Shown: positions 17,167 to 27,205, counted from the stretch's first letter. The stretch is DNA of 64,000 nt from Marisalimonas sp016777705 (GCF_047717795.1 NZ_CP159808.1:2108001-2172000); one strand, 5' to 3'. Numbers and translations: made by a program. The notes: a model not told the origin generated them from the letters alone.

Positions 17167-18204
17167 ATGAAACGTATACTATTACCTGGCGTTATAGTAT
17201 TAGCGTTAGTCATAGGTGTATACTTTATGACACAAAAAGGTGAAGATAAAGTTGCTGATTTAGCTTGTGGTAAAGTTACTATAGCCGAAATGAACTGGGC
17301 ATCTGCGGAATTAATGGCAAATGTTGACAAAATTATATTAGAAAACGGTTATGGTTGTACAGTTGAACTAGTTAGTGGCGCAACAATGCCTACTTTTACT
17401 TCAATGAATGAAAAAGGAGTGCCTGATGTTGCTCCTGAACTATGGGCTAATGCGGTTGTAGAACCTTTAACAAAGGCAACTAGCGAAGGTAGATTAATTG
17501 TTGCAAATAAAGCACCAATTACAGGTTTAGGAGAAGGTTGGTGGTTACCACCTGCAACTCTAAAAAAACATCCTGAATTGAAGACAGCTCTTGATGTTAT
17601 CAATAGACCTGATTTATTTCCATACTCTGAAGATAAATCAAAAGGTGCCTTTGTTGGATGTCCAGCTGGATGGGGATGCCAATTAGTTAATGCAAACCTT
17701 TTTAGAGCGTTCGAAATGGAAAAAAAGGGCTGGGTTCTTGTTGACCCAGGAAGTGCCGCTGGATTAGATGGTTCAATGGCTAAAGCAGTTGAAAGAGATG
17801 AAAACTGGTTTGGTTATTACTGGTCACCAACTTCTATGATTGGTAAATATAAAATGCATAAGTTAGACTTTGGCGTACCTTTCGGCGGCAAAGAAAACTG
17901 GGACGGTTGTATTGTTAAAGCTGAGAAAGACTGTGCTGACCCTAAGGTTTCATCATGGACTAAATCTGAAGTTAATACAGTTGTTACTTCCAATTTTAAA
18001 GAGAATGCCGGAGTTGCTTTAGAATTTATTAGTAAAAGAATTTACCCAGGTGATGTTATGAATGGCATGTTGGTGTTCATGACAGAGCAAAAAGCTTCAG
18101 GTAAGGATGCAGCTTATGAATTTCTTGCTAAACATGGAACTGTTTGGGAAAAATGGGTATCTCCAGAGATAGCTGAAAAAATTAAAGCAAGCATTAAAAG
18201 CTAA
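17167..18204 (+). CDS. proX: Glycine betaine/proline-type ABC transporter substrate-binding protein
   Basis: A 345-residue periplasmic binding protein of the OpuAC/ProX family. An N-terminal hydrophobic segment (LLPGVIVLALVIGVYFM) exports or anchors it. The binding domain shows AEMNWASAELM, DVAPELWANA, GEGWWLPP and FGYYWSPTSM; the Trp and Tyr residues would cage a quaternary ammonium or sulfonium group. AGGAGAAGAAA precedes the ATG. It begins a transport cluster with the permease and ATPase genes. Substrates of relatives include glycine betaine, proline betaine, choline and DMSP; the actual one cannot be read from the sequence. A hairpin after the gene probably raises its level over the membrane components. 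Confidence 0.9.
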   Translation: MKRILLPGVIVLALVIGVYFMTQKGEDKVADLACGKVTIAEMNWASAELMANVDKIILENGYGCTVELVSGATMPTFTSMNEKGVPDVAPELWANAVVEPLTKATSEGRLIVANKAPITGLGEGWWLPPATLKKHPELKTALDVINRPDLFPYSEDKSKGAFVGCPAGWGCQLVNANLFRAFEMEKKGWVLVDPGSAAGLDGSMAKAVERDENWFGYYWSPTSMIGKYKMHKLDFGVPFGGKENWDGCIVKAEKDCADPKVSSWTKSEVNTVVTSNFKENAGVALEFISKRIYPGDVMNGMLVFMTEQKASGKDAAYEFLAKHGTVWEKWVSPEIAEKIKASIKS

Positions 18205-18227
18205 AATAATTTAATTTTAAAACTTAT

Positions 18228-18260
18228 AATCACCACCTTATTCATAGGGTGGTGATTTTC
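18228..18260 (+). terminator. Hairpin between proX and proW
   Basis: AATCACCACC (18228-18237) pairs perfectly with GGTGGTGATT (18248-18257), followed by a short T-run. As a partial terminator or 3'-end stabiliser it would make the binding protein more abundant than the permease, which is common in such operons. Confidence 0.7.
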
Positions 18261-18278
18261 TAAAAGTGGGGTCAGATA

Positions 18279-19166
18279 ATGGACTGGTTTTTTAAATTTC
18301 CTTCAATGGAAAGAAATGATTTAAGGGAATTTAAAAAATCTGTTGATTTTACATTTACAGATTTCACTAGGTCATACGGTGCAGATATAGAAGGTTTTTT
18401 TGAACCTTTATTAATGTTTCTGGTTTGGTTTGAAAAATTTTTTATTAACACCCCTTGGCCTTTAATTATATTAATGATACTTGTATTTGCTTGGTTTGGT
18501 TCAAGATCAATCTCCGTACTAGTAGGTACTCTTATAAGCTTCCTTACAATTGGCTATTTTGGAATGTGGGAAGATACAATGTCAACTTTAGCTATTATTC
18601 TAGTGGCAACATTTCTATGTATATCTATTGGAATTCCAATGGGTATAGCAATGGCTAGAAGTAATAAAATTCAGGCGCTAGTTGTTCCTATTTTAGATAT
18701 CATGCAAACTATACCTAGTTTTGTATACTTAATACCCGTTGTAATGCTTCTTGGCATTGGAAAAGTACCTGGATTAATTGCTGTATGTATATATGCAATA
18801 CCTCCAATTGTACGTTTAACAAATTTAGGTATAAGATTGGTTGATAAAGATGTTTTAGAAGCATCAGATTCTTTTGGAGCAAACTATTGGCAAAAACTTT
18901 TTGGTGTACAAATGCCACTTGCCCTTCCAACAATTTTTGCAGGTGTTAACCAAACAATTATGATGGCATTAGCTATGGTTGTTATTGCATCAATGATTGG
19001 AGTTAAAGGATTAGGGCTACCAGTCTTAAGAGCTATTTCGAATCAGTATCTTGCTTTAGGACTTATGAATGGCTTAGCAATTGTAGTTCTAGCTATCATT
19101 TTTGACAGAGTAACTCAGAAATTTGGCTTGAGAATGCAAAAATATAGAAATGATGGTAAGGATTAG
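18279..19166 (+). CDS. proW: Glycine betaine/proline ABC transporter permease
   Basis: A 295-residue integral membrane protein of the ProW/OpuAB type. Several transmembrane helices are visible (WPLIILMILVFAWFG, LAIILVATFLCISIGIP, LVVPILDIMQTIPSF and others). The EAA-like cytoplasmic loop that contacts the ATPase is EASDSFGANYWQKLFGVQMP. It lies between proX and proV; the ProV start is 4 bp after its stop. It forms the membrane channel for the osmolyte captured by ProX. Confidence 0.9.
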   Translation: MDWFFKFPSMERNDLREFKKSVDFTFTDFTRSYGADIEGFFEPLLMFLVWFEKFFINTPWPLIILMILVFAWFGSRSISVLVGTLISFLTIGYFGMWEDTMSTLAIILVATFLCISIGIPMGIAMARSNKIQALVVPILDIMQTIPSFVYLIPVVMLLGIGKVPGLIAVCIYAIPPIVRLTNLGIRLVDKDVLEASDSFGANYWQKLFGVQMPLALPTIFAGVNQTIMMALAMVVIASMIGVKGLGLPVLRAISNQYLALGLMNGLAIVVLAIIFDRVTQKFGLRMQKYRNDGKD

Positions 19167-19170
19167 TTTG

Positions 19171-20223
19171 ATGAGTAAAAATGATATATTAATCAAAGTA
19201 AACCAGCTTTATAAAATCTTTGGCGATAATAGTAATGAAGCTCTAAATTTAGTTAAGGGTGGAATGGGGAAAGATGAATTACTTGAAAAGTGTAATTGTG
19301 TTCTTGGTCTTAATAAAATTAACTTAGATATAAGAAAAGCAAAAATTCAGGTTGTAATGGGTTTATCTGGATCTGGTAAGTCAACACTAATCAGACATCT
19401 AAATAGATTAATAGAACCAACAAGTGGTGAAATCTTAGTTAATGATCAAGATATTCTGAGTTTATCACAAAAGGAACTGATCCAATTTAGACAAAATAAT
19501 ATGTCTATGGTATTTCAAAAGTTTGCACTTTTCCCTCATAAAACAGTATTACAAAATGTTGGTTACGGTCTTGCAATTCAAAATATTCCAGTGAGCGAAT
19601 GGAACGAAAGAGCAAAAAAGTGGATTAATCGTGTTGGATTAGACGGGTATGAAACATACTATCCTGGACAATTATCTGGAGGAATGCAACAGAGAGTTGG
19701 TCTAGCTAGAGCATTAGCAACTGATGCTGAAATTCTGCTTATGGACGAAGCTTTTTCTGCTTTAGACCCTCTTATTCGATCTGAAATGCAGAATATTCTT
19801 TTAGATCTTCAAAATGAATTGCATAAAACAATAATTTTTATTACTCATGATCTTGATGAAGCCCTTAAAATCGGAGATAGAATAGCTATTCTTAGGGATG
19901 GAAGTATGGTTCAAGATAGTGATCCTCAAAAAATTATTATGCAGCCAGCAGATGACTATGTCTCTGATTTCATAAAAGATATTAATAGGGCTAGAGTTAT
20001 TCAGGCTAAGTCAATAATGACGCCAACAAATTCCAAAAGCACAGGGCCAGTAGTTCAAGAAAATATGGTATTAGAAGACATCCTCCAAATAATGTCAGAT
20101 TCTCCGTCAAAGCCTGTTACTATTGAAAACACAAAAGGTAAAATAACCGGCAAAATTGAAATGACTAATTTAATTGAAGGAATGAAAAGACCAAAATCGC
20201 AAGGCACTAATATTACAGGTTAG
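19171..20223 (+). CDS. proV: Glycine betaine/proline ABC transporter ATPase
   Basis: A 350-residue ABC ATPase. Walker A is GLSGSGKST, the signature is LSGGMQQRVGLARAL, Walker B is ILLMDEAFSALD, and the switch His is in IFITHDLDEA. A C-terminal extension (about residues 270-340) is consistent with the CBS-type regulatory region of ProV/OpuAA proteins. The start at 19171 is used because an upstream ATG at 19150 lies inside proW. Its 3' end overlaps the convergent ugd gene by 11 bp. Confidence 0.9.
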   Translation: MSKNDILIKVNQLYKIFGDNSNEALNLVKGGMGKDELLEKCNCVLGLNKINLDIRKAKIQVVMGLSGSGKSTLIRHLNRLIEPTSGEILVNDQDILSLSQKELIQFRQNNMSMVFQKFALFPHKTVLQNVGYGLAIQNIPVSEWNERAKKWINRVGLDGYETYYPGQLSGGMQQRVGLARALATDAEILLMDEAFSALDPLIRSEMQNILLDLQNELHKTIIFITHDLDEALKIGDRIAILRDGSMVQDSDPQKIIMQPADDYVSDFIKDINRARVIQAKSIMTPTNSKSTGPVVQENMVLEDILQIMSDSPSKPVTIENTKGKITGKIEMTNLIEGMKRPKSQGTNITG

Positions 20224-21532
20224 TTTTTTTTGGTCTTCCTAGCTGTATTAAGTTAAATCCACTTTTTTGAAAGCTCTCAGGATTTAATGAATTTCTTAAA
20301 TCTACTAATATATTCCCTTTCATAACTTTTTTTAGCCTAGTAGCTGATAAACCTCTAAATTCATTCCACTCAGTTAAAATAACTAACCCATCACTGTCTT
20401 GAAGACATTCTTCAATATTATTTGAAAATTCTATATTTTTTAATATTTTTTTGGCCTCATCCATTGCAACTGGATCAAATACAGAAATATCGAAACCTTT
20501 TTCTTTTAATATTGGAATTATATCTAAAGAAGGGCTGTCTCTCATATCATCAGTTTCTGGTTTAAATGAAAGACCAAGAATTGATATCTTTTTATTCTGG
20601 CAATTATTATTAAAAGCTTCAATAATTTTATCTGCCATATCAGATTTTCTTTGTTTATTATATTGAACTACAGTTTCAACTATAGAAAGATTTGAATCAT
20701 ACTCCTTAGCAGTTTGCACTAAAGCTATAGTATCTTTAGGAAAACAAGATCCACCATAACCTGGACCAGGGTGTAAAAATTTACTTCCTATTCTTTTGTC
20801 TAAACCTATTCCTTTTGCAACATCATGAACATCTGCTCCAACTTTTTCACATAAATCAGACATTTGATTAATATACGATATTTTAACTGCTAGAAATGCA
20901 TTTGCAGAATACTTTATAAGTTCTGCTGTATTTAGATCTGTAAACAGTATAGGTGTTTCAATGAGATATAGAGGTTTATATATTATAGACATTAATTGTT
21001 TAGCTTTTTCAGTTTCAATACCAACAACAACTCTGTCAGGTCTCATGAAATCTTCAATAGCATTCCCTTCACGTAAAAACTCAGGGTTTGAAACAACGTC
21101 AAAAAGAGCATCTGGGTTTATTTTTTTTATAATATTCTTTACTTCAGCACCAGTGCCAACTGGGACAGTGGACTTATTTACAATTACTGTGTATCCATCT
21201 AAATTTTTGGCTATTTTTTCTGCTGCTTCATAAACATAGGTAAGGTCCGCGTGCCCGTCTCCCCGGCGTGAAGGAGTTCCTACAGCTATAAATACAATAT
21301 CAGCTTTTTTTATATTTTGGTCAATATCATTGCTAAATGATAATCTTCCAGAATTTTTATTTTTTTTAACTAAATTTTGAAGACCAGGTTCGTATATTGG
21401 TATAATATCATTCTTAAGATTATTTATTTTATCTTTATCTTTATCAACACAACATACATCAAAACCAAATTCAGAAAAACACGTTCCTGATACTAAACCT
21501 ACATAACCTGTACCCAAAATAGTTATATTCAT
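20213..21532 (-). CDS. ugd: UDP-glucose 6-dehydrogenase
   Basis: A 439-residue enzyme that oxidises UDP-glucose to UDP-glucuronate with NAD. The N-terminal dinucleotide fold is GTGYVGLVSGTCF; the catalytic Cys lies in GPGYGGSCFPKDT; the C-terminal UDP-binding domain has LGLSFKPETDDMRDSPS. Full length for the family. It is divergent from galU, which makes its substrate, so the two form a sugar-nucleotide unit for surface polysaccharide or lipid modification. Confidence 0.95.
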   Translation of the reverse strand: MNITILGTGYVGLVSGTCFSEFGFDVCCVDKDKDKINNLKNDIIPIYEPGLQNLVKKNKNSGRLSFSNDIDQNIKKADIVFIAVGTPSRRGDGHADLTYVYEAAEKIAKNLDGYTVIVNKSTVPVGTGAEVKNIIKKINPDALFDVVSNPEFLREGNAIEDFMRPDRVVVGIETEKAKQLMSIIYKPLYLIETPILFTDLNTAELIKYSANAFLAVKISYINQMSDLCEKVGADVHDVAKGIGLDKRIGSKFLHPGPGYGGSCFPKDTIALVQTAKEYDSNLSIVETVVQYNKQRKSDMADKIIEAFNNNCQNKKISILGLSFKPETDDMRDSPSLDIIPILKEKGFDISVFDPVAMDEAKKILKNIEFSNNIEECLQDSDGLVILTEWNEFRGLSATRLKKVMKGNILVDLRNSLNPESFQKSGFNLIQLGRPKKTNL

Positions 21533-21640
21533 TTTAATTCCTTTAAGACTTATAATTAATCTGACAACTGCAGTTGACGAATAACCTTTATTACAATAAT
21601 TATTTATAATGACAATTACACCACATCCAAGGATTTGTGA

Positions 21641-22513
21641 ATGAAAATTAAAAAGGCCATTTTTCCTGTTGGAGGTTTGGGAACAAGATTTCTACCAGCT
21701 ACAAAGTCAATGCCAAAAGAAATGCTTCCAGTAGTTGATAAACCAATTATACAATATGCTGTTGAAGAAGCTGCGAAGGCAGGAATAGAACAATTTATAT
21801 TTGTTACTAGTAGAGGAAAATCATCTATAGAAAACCATTTTGACCACTCATTTGAGTTAGAGAATAATTTACTTTTAAAAGGTAAGAAGGAAACTTTAAA
21901 AACTGCACAGGAAATGTTAAAAATACCTGGGTCTTTTGCTTACGTCAGACAACAGGAACCTGCAGGCCTTGGTCATGCTGTATGGTGTGCAAGACATTTA
22001 GTAGGAAATGAACCTGTAGCTGTAATTCTTGCTGATGATCTTATCAAAGGCTCAAATACTATAAAAGAAATGATAAGTAATTATAGCTCTGGAAACATGC
22101 TAGCTATTATGGATGTAAATAATCAAGACGTCTCGTCCTATGGTATAATTTCTCCTGGAAAAACTTTAGAGAATAATATGACAGAAATTTTAGGTCTTAT
22201 AGAAAAACCTTCAATTGATAAAGCGCCCAGTAATATGGCTGTTGTAGGAAGATATATTATTGAACCTTCAGTGTTCAAAGAGCTTGAAAAACAAAATAGA
22301 GGAACAAGCAACGAAATACAACTTACTGATGCAATAGCTAATAGAATAGGTAAATCACAATGTTATGGTTATAAGTTTACAAACGACAGGTTTGACTGCG
22401 GATCTAAATTAGGTTTTATTCAAGCTAATATTAAACTTTCTATTGAAAGAGATGATTTGAGTGAGAAACTCAAAAGTTGGCTAAAAGAAGAATTTTTAAA
22501 TGGTTATGTTTAA
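21641..22513 (+). CDS. galU: UTP-glucose-1-phosphate uridylyltransferase
   Basis: A 290-residue nucleotidyltransferase that makes UDP-glucose from UTP and glucose-1-phosphate. The N-terminal signature VGGLGTRFLPATKSMPKEMLP is followed by DKPIIQY; LADDLI is the metal/sugar site and GLIEKP is a typical later motif. Its stop overlaps the next start (TAATG), so it is translated with the phosphomannomutase gene that supplies glucose-1-phosphate. It diverges from ugd, with a 108-bp gap for both promoters. Confidence 0.95.
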   Translation: MKIKKAIFPVGGLGTRFLPATKSMPKEMLPVVDKPIIQYAVEEAAKAGIEQFIFVTSRGKSSIENHFDHSFELENNLLLKGKKETLKTAQEMLKIPGSFAYVRQQEPAGLGHAVWCARHLVGNEPVAVILADDLIKGSNTIKEMISNYSSGNMLAIMDVNNQDVSSYGIISPGKTLENNMTEILGLIEKPSIDKAPSNMAVVGRYIIEPSVFKELEKQNRGTSNEIQLTDAIANRIGKSQCYGYKFTNDRFDCGSKLGFIQANIKLSIERDDLSEKLKSWLKEEFLNGYV

Positions 22514-23922
22514 TGCTTCAACATTTTTTTGATCCCACTATTTTGCGTTCATATGATATTAGAGGCATTTATGAGAAGACCTTAAATAAAGAAGATGCCT
22601 TTATGCTTGGGTTTTTTTATGGAATTACTGTTAAAAAAAAATTACCTACAAAAGAAAATCCTTTGATTGTAATTGGAATGGATGGCAGACTTTCAAGTCC
22701 TATTCTTGAAGAAAACCTTAATGCTGGTTTAGAAAAATCAGGATGTGAAGTTTATAGAATTGGTCTAGGTCCAACACCAATGCTTTATTTTGCCAGTCAT
22801 TATTTTGAAGCAGATGGAGCAATTCAAATTACTGGAAGTCATAATCCTAAAGATTATAATGGGTTTAAAATTGTTTTAGACCAGAATTCGTTTTTTGGTG
22901 ATGATATACAAAAATTAGGAAAATTTGCAAGAGAAGGTTATGCTCAAACTTATTTTGGTTTTTCTAAAAGTGTTTCAATAAATGATCAATATATAAAAAA
23001 AATAATTGAACCAATAAAAGGTATTAATAAAAATTTAGTAGATAAAACAGTAGTTTGGGACTGTGGTAACGGTGCGTCTGGACCATGTGTCGAAAATCTT
23101 ACTAAAAAAATTTCTGGAAATCATATAGTCTTATATTCTGAAGTTGATGGTAATTTTCCTAATCACCATCCTGATCCCACGGACGAATCCACTTTAAAAA
23201 TACTTTCTGATAAAATGAAAGAGGTAAATGCAGATATTGGTATAGGTTTTGATGGTGATGGAGACAGAATAGGAGTAATTGATAAAAAAGGTAGGCCAAT
23301 AGCAGGAGATTTATTAACTGCATTTCTTTCTAATTCGCTAGAAATTAATGACAAAGAAAATCAAACTGTAATTTTAGATATAAAATCTAGTTATGTGGCT
23401 TATGATAAAATTATATCATTTGGTTTAAATGCTGAAATTGGAAAAACTGGACATTCCAATATTAAGAAAAGAATTAAAGAGATCAATTCTCCACTAGCAG
23501 GAGAAATGTCAGGCCACATATTTTTTGCAGATAAGTATTATGGGTATGATGACGCTCTTTATACTTCAATAAGAATAATAAGTTTAATGTCTAATAATAT
23601 TAATTTAGACAAATTCATATCAACTTTACCCAAAACATATGTCTCACCTGAAATTAAACTATATTGTTCTGATAAAATTAAATTTCAATTGATCAATCGT
23701 TTAATAGACAAAGTGTTAAAAGATTATAGTCCTGAGAATGTAATTACTCTAGATGGTGTAAGAGCCAAAAATGAAATGGGTTGGTGGTTAATTCGTGCTA
23801 GTAATACCGAAGAAGCAATTATAGTTAGATTTGAAGGAAAATCGCAAAAGGATCAAGATAAATTGTTAATGGAAGTCAAAGAACGTCTAAAGAATGAAGG
23901 ATTAACTTGGGAATATAGTTAA
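22513..23922 (+). CDS. Phosphomannomutase/phosphoglucomutase
   Basis: A 469-residue alpha-D-phosphohexomutase of the ManB/AlgC type that interconverts hexose 6- and 1-phosphates. The order of motifs is complete: RSYDIRGIY at the N-terminus, the active-site phosphoserine loop ITGSHNPKDYNG, the metal loop GFDGDGDRIG, the sugar loop GEMSGHIFFAD, and the phosphate loop with RFEGKS near the end. The start at 22513 is chosen from the TAATG coupling with galU; the longer frame begins inside galU. Whether mannose or glucose is preferred is not clear from sequence. Confidence 0.92.
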   Translation: MLQHFFDPTILRSYDIRGIYEKTLNKEDAFMLGFFYGITVKKKLPTKENPLIVIGMDGRLSSPILEENLNAGLEKSGCEVYRIGLGPTPMLYFASHYFEADGAIQITGSHNPKDYNGFKIVLDQNSFFGDDIQKLGKFAREGYAQTYFGFSKSVSINDQYIKKIIEPIKGINKNLVDKTVVWDCGNGASGPCVENLTKKISGNHIVLYSEVDGNFPNHHPDPTDESTLKILSDKMKEVNADIGIGFDGDGDRIGVIDKKGRPIAGDLLTAFLSNSLEINDKENQTVILDIKSSYVAYDKIISFGLNAEIGKTGHSNIKKRIKEINSPLAGEMSGHIFFADKYYGYDDALYTSIRIISLMSNNINLDKFISTLPKTYVSPEIKLYCSDKIKFQLINRLIDKVLKDYSPENVITLDGVRAKNEMGWWLIRASNTEEAIIVRFEGKSQKDQDKLLMEVKERLKNEGLTWEYS

Positions 23923-23970
23923 TAAATGATATTATTTAATTAAATTAAAAGTATGTAGTTGAGGATGAAA

Positions 23971-26136
23971 ATGACTAAAAGATTAGATCGAAGCAATTTA
24001 CAAGTCGCTGAAACACTGGTTGATTTTATTGAAAAGGAAGCTTTACCAAACACTAATATAAATGCAGAACATTTTTGGAATAAATTCGAAGCAGTTTTAA
24101 ATAAATTTGCCCCTCAAAATAAAAAATTACTTCAAATTAGAAGTGATATGAAAAACCAAATTGATGAATTTTATAAAAAACATTCTGGCAAAACAATTAA
24201 TCAAGATGAATACATCGGTTTTTTAAAAGAAATTAACTACATTGTTCCTGTCGGTAATGATTTTAAAATTGAAACGAAAAATGTTGATCCTGAACTTGCA
24301 GTTAAAGCTGGCCCTCAATTAGTAGTGCCAGTAACAAATGCAAGATATGCTTTAAATGCTGCAAATGCGCGATGGGGAAGTTTATATGACGCTCTTTATG
24401 GAACTGATGCTATTTCAGAAAAAGACAACGCTAATAAAACAAGCTCATATAATCCAATAAGAGGTAAAAAAGTTGTAAATTATGCTAAAAACTTTTTAGA
24501 CAAAAATTTTCCATTAGCTAATGGTTCACATAACGATGTTGTATCTTACAAAATAGTTGATAATGCTCTATTTATGACACTGAGCAACAGTTCTACAACA
24601 GAATTTAAAAATATAAATCAATATGTAGGATATCAGGGTGATATTGAAACTCCTAACTGCATACTGCTAAAAAATAATAACTTACATGTTGAATTACTTA
24701 TAGACAAAAATGGAAATATTGGAGCAAACGATTCGGCAGGTATTAACGACATAATAATTGAGTCTGCTCTAACAACAATACAAGACTGCGAAGATTCTGT
24801 GGCAACAGTAGATGCCGAAGACAAGGTGTTAGCATATAGAAATTGGCTTGGGCTTATGAAGGGAGATCTTGAAGACACTTTTGAAAAAAATGGAAATATT
24901 CTTACAAGGAAGTTAAATGAAGATAAGTCTTACAACACTTCTAAAGGCCAATATAAACTTCCTGGCCGTTCAGTAATGTTAATAAGAAATGTAGGTCATC
25001 TTATGACAAACCCGGCTATTTTATTAAAAAATGGAGAAGAAGTACCAGAGGGTATTATGGATGCTATGATTACCTCATTAATAGCTATTCATGATATAAA
25101 ATTTAAAAAAATGAATTCAAGATCAGGTTCTATTTACATTGTTAAACCTAAAATGCATGGACCTGATGAAGTTAAATTTGCTTGTAATATCTTCTCTGAA
25201 GTTGAAGATGCACTCGAATTAAATAAAAATACCCTTAAAATTGGTATTATGGACGAAGAAAGACGTACAACTGTTAATCTAAAAGAATGCATTAGAGCTG
25301 CTAAAGAAAGAACTGTGTTCATAAATACTGGATTTTTGGATAGAACAGGTGACGAAATACATACTGCAATGGAAGCAGGACCCATAATCCCCAAAGGGGA
25401 AATTAAAAATGCTAATTGGATTTCTGCATATGAGAATAATAATGTAAAGATTGGATTAGAATGCGGTCTTTCTGGAAAAGCCCAAATTGGGAAGGGTATG
25501 TGGGCTATGCCAGATTTAATGGATGAAATGTTAAAACAAAAAATTAATCATCCTAAAAGTGGGGCAAATACTGCTTGGGTTCCAAGTCCAACAGCAGCAA
25601 CACTTCATGCACTGCATTATCATGAAATTAACGTATTTGACATTCAAAAAGAAAAATCTAGCGATAAAAAAAATTACCTTGAGGATATTCTTGATGTACC
25701 AGTTTCAAAAGGGCACAACTGGTCATCAGAAGATATCCAAAAGGAGATGGACAATAACGCTCAAGGAATTCTTGGTTATGTTGTTAGATGGGTTGATCAA
25801 GGGGTAGGTTGTTCAAAAGTCCCAGATATTAATAACATAGGTCTTATGGAGGATAGAGCTACTTGTCGTATTTCAAGCCAACATTTAGCAAATTGGATGA
25901 GACATGGTATTTTTTCAAAAGAACAATTAATTGAAACTATGAAAAAAATGGCCCGTATAGTGGATAAACAAAATGAAAATGACCCAAGTTATAAGTCTAT
26001 GTCATATAATTTTGAACATTCTATTGCTTTTAAGGCATCTGTTGATTTAGTAATTGAAGGAACTGTAAGCCCATCTGGCTATACAGAACCAATTCTTCAC
26101 AGAAGAAGAATACAGCTAAAAGCTATGCCTGATTAG
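23971..26136 (+). CDS. glcB: Malate synthase G
   Basis: About 721 residues, the normal length of the monomeric malate synthase G that condenses glyoxylate with acetyl-CoA. Family segments include AANARWGSLYDALYGTDAI, the active-site GIMDEERRTTVNLKECI, and MEAGPIIPKGEIK; the C-terminal catalytic Asp region lies in ISSQHLANWMRHG. The ATG at 23971 is preferred, with TTGAGGATGAAA in front. Only 48 bp separate it from the upstream gene. No isocitrate lyase is in view, so glyoxylate may come from glycolate or glycine. The glycine riboswitch known before this gene in SAR11 is not seen. Confidence 0.93.
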   Translation: MTKRLDRSNLQVAETLVDFIEKEALPNTNINAEHFWNKFEAVLNKFAPQNKKLLQIRSDMKNQIDEFYKKHSGKTINQDEYIGFLKEINYIVPVGNDFKIETKNVDPELAVKAGPQLVVPVTNARYALNAANARWGSLYDALYGTDAISEKDNANKTSSYNPIRGKKVVNYAKNFLDKNFPLANGSHNDVVSYKIVDNALFMTLSNSSTTEFKNINQYVGYQGDIETPNCILLKNNNLHVELLIDKNGNIGANDSAGINDIIIESALTTIQDCEDSVATVDAEDKVLAYRNWLGLMKGDLEDTFEKNGNILTRKLNEDKSYNTSKGQYKLPGRSVMLIRNVGHLMTNPAILLKNGEEVPEGIMDAMITSLIAIHDIKFKKMNSRSGSIYIVKPKMHGPDEVKFACNIFSEVEDALELNKNTLKIGIMDEERRTTVNLKECIRAAKERTVFINTGFLDRTGDEIHTAMEAGPIIPKGEIKNANWISAYENNNVKIGLECGLSGKAQIGKGMWAMPDLMDEMLKQKINHPKSGANTAWVPSPTAATLHALHYHEINVFDIQKEKSSDKKNYLEDILDVPVSKGHNWSSEDIQKEMDNNAQGILGYVVRWVDQGVGCSKVPDINNIGLMEDRATCRISSQHLANWMRHGIFSKEQLIETMKKMARIVDKQNENDPSYKSMSYNFEHSIAFKASVDLVIEGTVSPSGYTEPILHRRRIQLKAMPD

Positions 26137-27205
26137 CAGCTCTAGCAGCATGTCTTAAATTATCTATTGAGATTAATTTACCTGATCTCTTGATATGCCA
26201 AAAAGTCCAACCGTTGCAAGCTTGAAGTCCTTGTAGGTGTGCTCCTACCGAATGTATTGATCCTTTTTTATCTTTAGAGATTAAACTTCCGTCTGCTCTA
26301 ATTTTTGCTGTCCATCTATTACGAGAATCTTGAAGTAATTCTCCAGGATTTATTAGACCTTGTTCTAGTAAATGACCAAAAGGAATTCGAGGTTCTAATG
26401 TTTTTCTTGGTGTTTGAATAAGTTCTTTTGAATCTATTGCTTTTGCATTATTAATCCGTTTTTCTGCTTCTAAGCCATATTTGGCATTTTGTTCAATACC
26501 TATAAAGTTTCTTCCTAGTTTTTTAGATACTGCACCTGTTGTTCCTGTTCCAAAAAAAGGATCTAACACTATATCACCCACATTACTACTAGACATTATC
26601 ACTCTACTAAGAAGATTTTCTGGTTTTTGAGTTGGATGTACTTTTTTTCCTTCTTTGTCCTTAAGTCTTTCATCACCAGTACAAATTGGAATTAACCAGT
26701 CAGAGCGCATTTGTAAATCACCATTTAATGATTTCATTGCTTCATAATTAAACGTGTATTTTGAAGAACTTGTTTTTGACGCCCAAATTAATGTTTCATG
26801 GGCATTAGTAAATCTCCTACCACGAAAATTTGGCATGGGATTAACTTTCCTCCATACTATGTCATTTAATAACCAAAAATCTAAGTTTTGCATTATATAA
26901 CCAAGTCTAAATATATTATGATACGAACCAATTACCCAAATTGCTCCATTTGGCTTTAAAACTCGCCTTGCAGCAGTCATCCAAAGCTTGGTATAGTTAT
27001 CATAATCATCAATTGAATCAAACTTATCCCAACTTTCATTAACCCCATTTACCTTTGTTTGGTCTGGCCTTGATAAATCTTTATTGAGCTGTAAATTATA
27101 TGGAGGGTCAGCAAAAACTAAATCTATGCTTTCTGCTGGTAATTTATTCATTTGCTCAATGCAATCACCTATTAACACCCTATTTTTAAATTTTTCAATA
27201 GTCAT
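26123..27205 (-). CDS. ccrM: CcrM-type adenine DNA methyltransferase (GANTC)
   Basis: An approximately 360-residue solitary DNA methyltransferase that in alphaproteobacteria methylates adenine in GANTC and links replication to transcription. The catalytic box is FADPPYNLQL, the CcrM marker NGVNESWDKFDS follows, and the SAM site is FFGTGTTGAV near the middle. The C-terminal part (from about 270) matches the CcrM-specific DNA-recognition extension (ADGSLISKDKKGSIHSVGAHLQG). No restriction partner is adjacent, as expected of CcrM. Its end overlaps the convergent malate synthase by 14 bp. The start is either 27205 (ATG) or a GTG at 27214. Confidence 0.93.
   Translation of the reverse strand: MTIEKFKNRVLIGDCIEQMNKLPAESIDLVFADPPYNLQLNKDLSRPDQTKVNGVNESWDKFDSIDDYDNYTKLWMTAARRVLKPNGAIWVIGSYHNIFRLGYIMQNLDFWLLNDIVWRKVNPMPNFRGRRFTNAHETLIWASKTSSSKYTFNYEAMKSLNGDLQMRSDWLIPICTGDERLKDKEGKKVHPTQKPENLLSRVIMSSSNVGDIVLDPFFGTGTTGAVSKKLGRNFIGIEQNAKYGLEAEKRINNAKAIDSKELIQTPRKTLEPRIPFGHLLEQGLINPGELLQDSRNRWTAKIRADGSLISKDKKGSIHSVGAHLQGLQACNGWTFWHIKRSGKLISIDNLRHAARAANQA

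Noticed and set aside
23923..23970. Glycine riboswitch before malate synthase, as reported for SAR11
   Set aside because: Only 48 bp separate the genes and no aptamer-like sequence is present.
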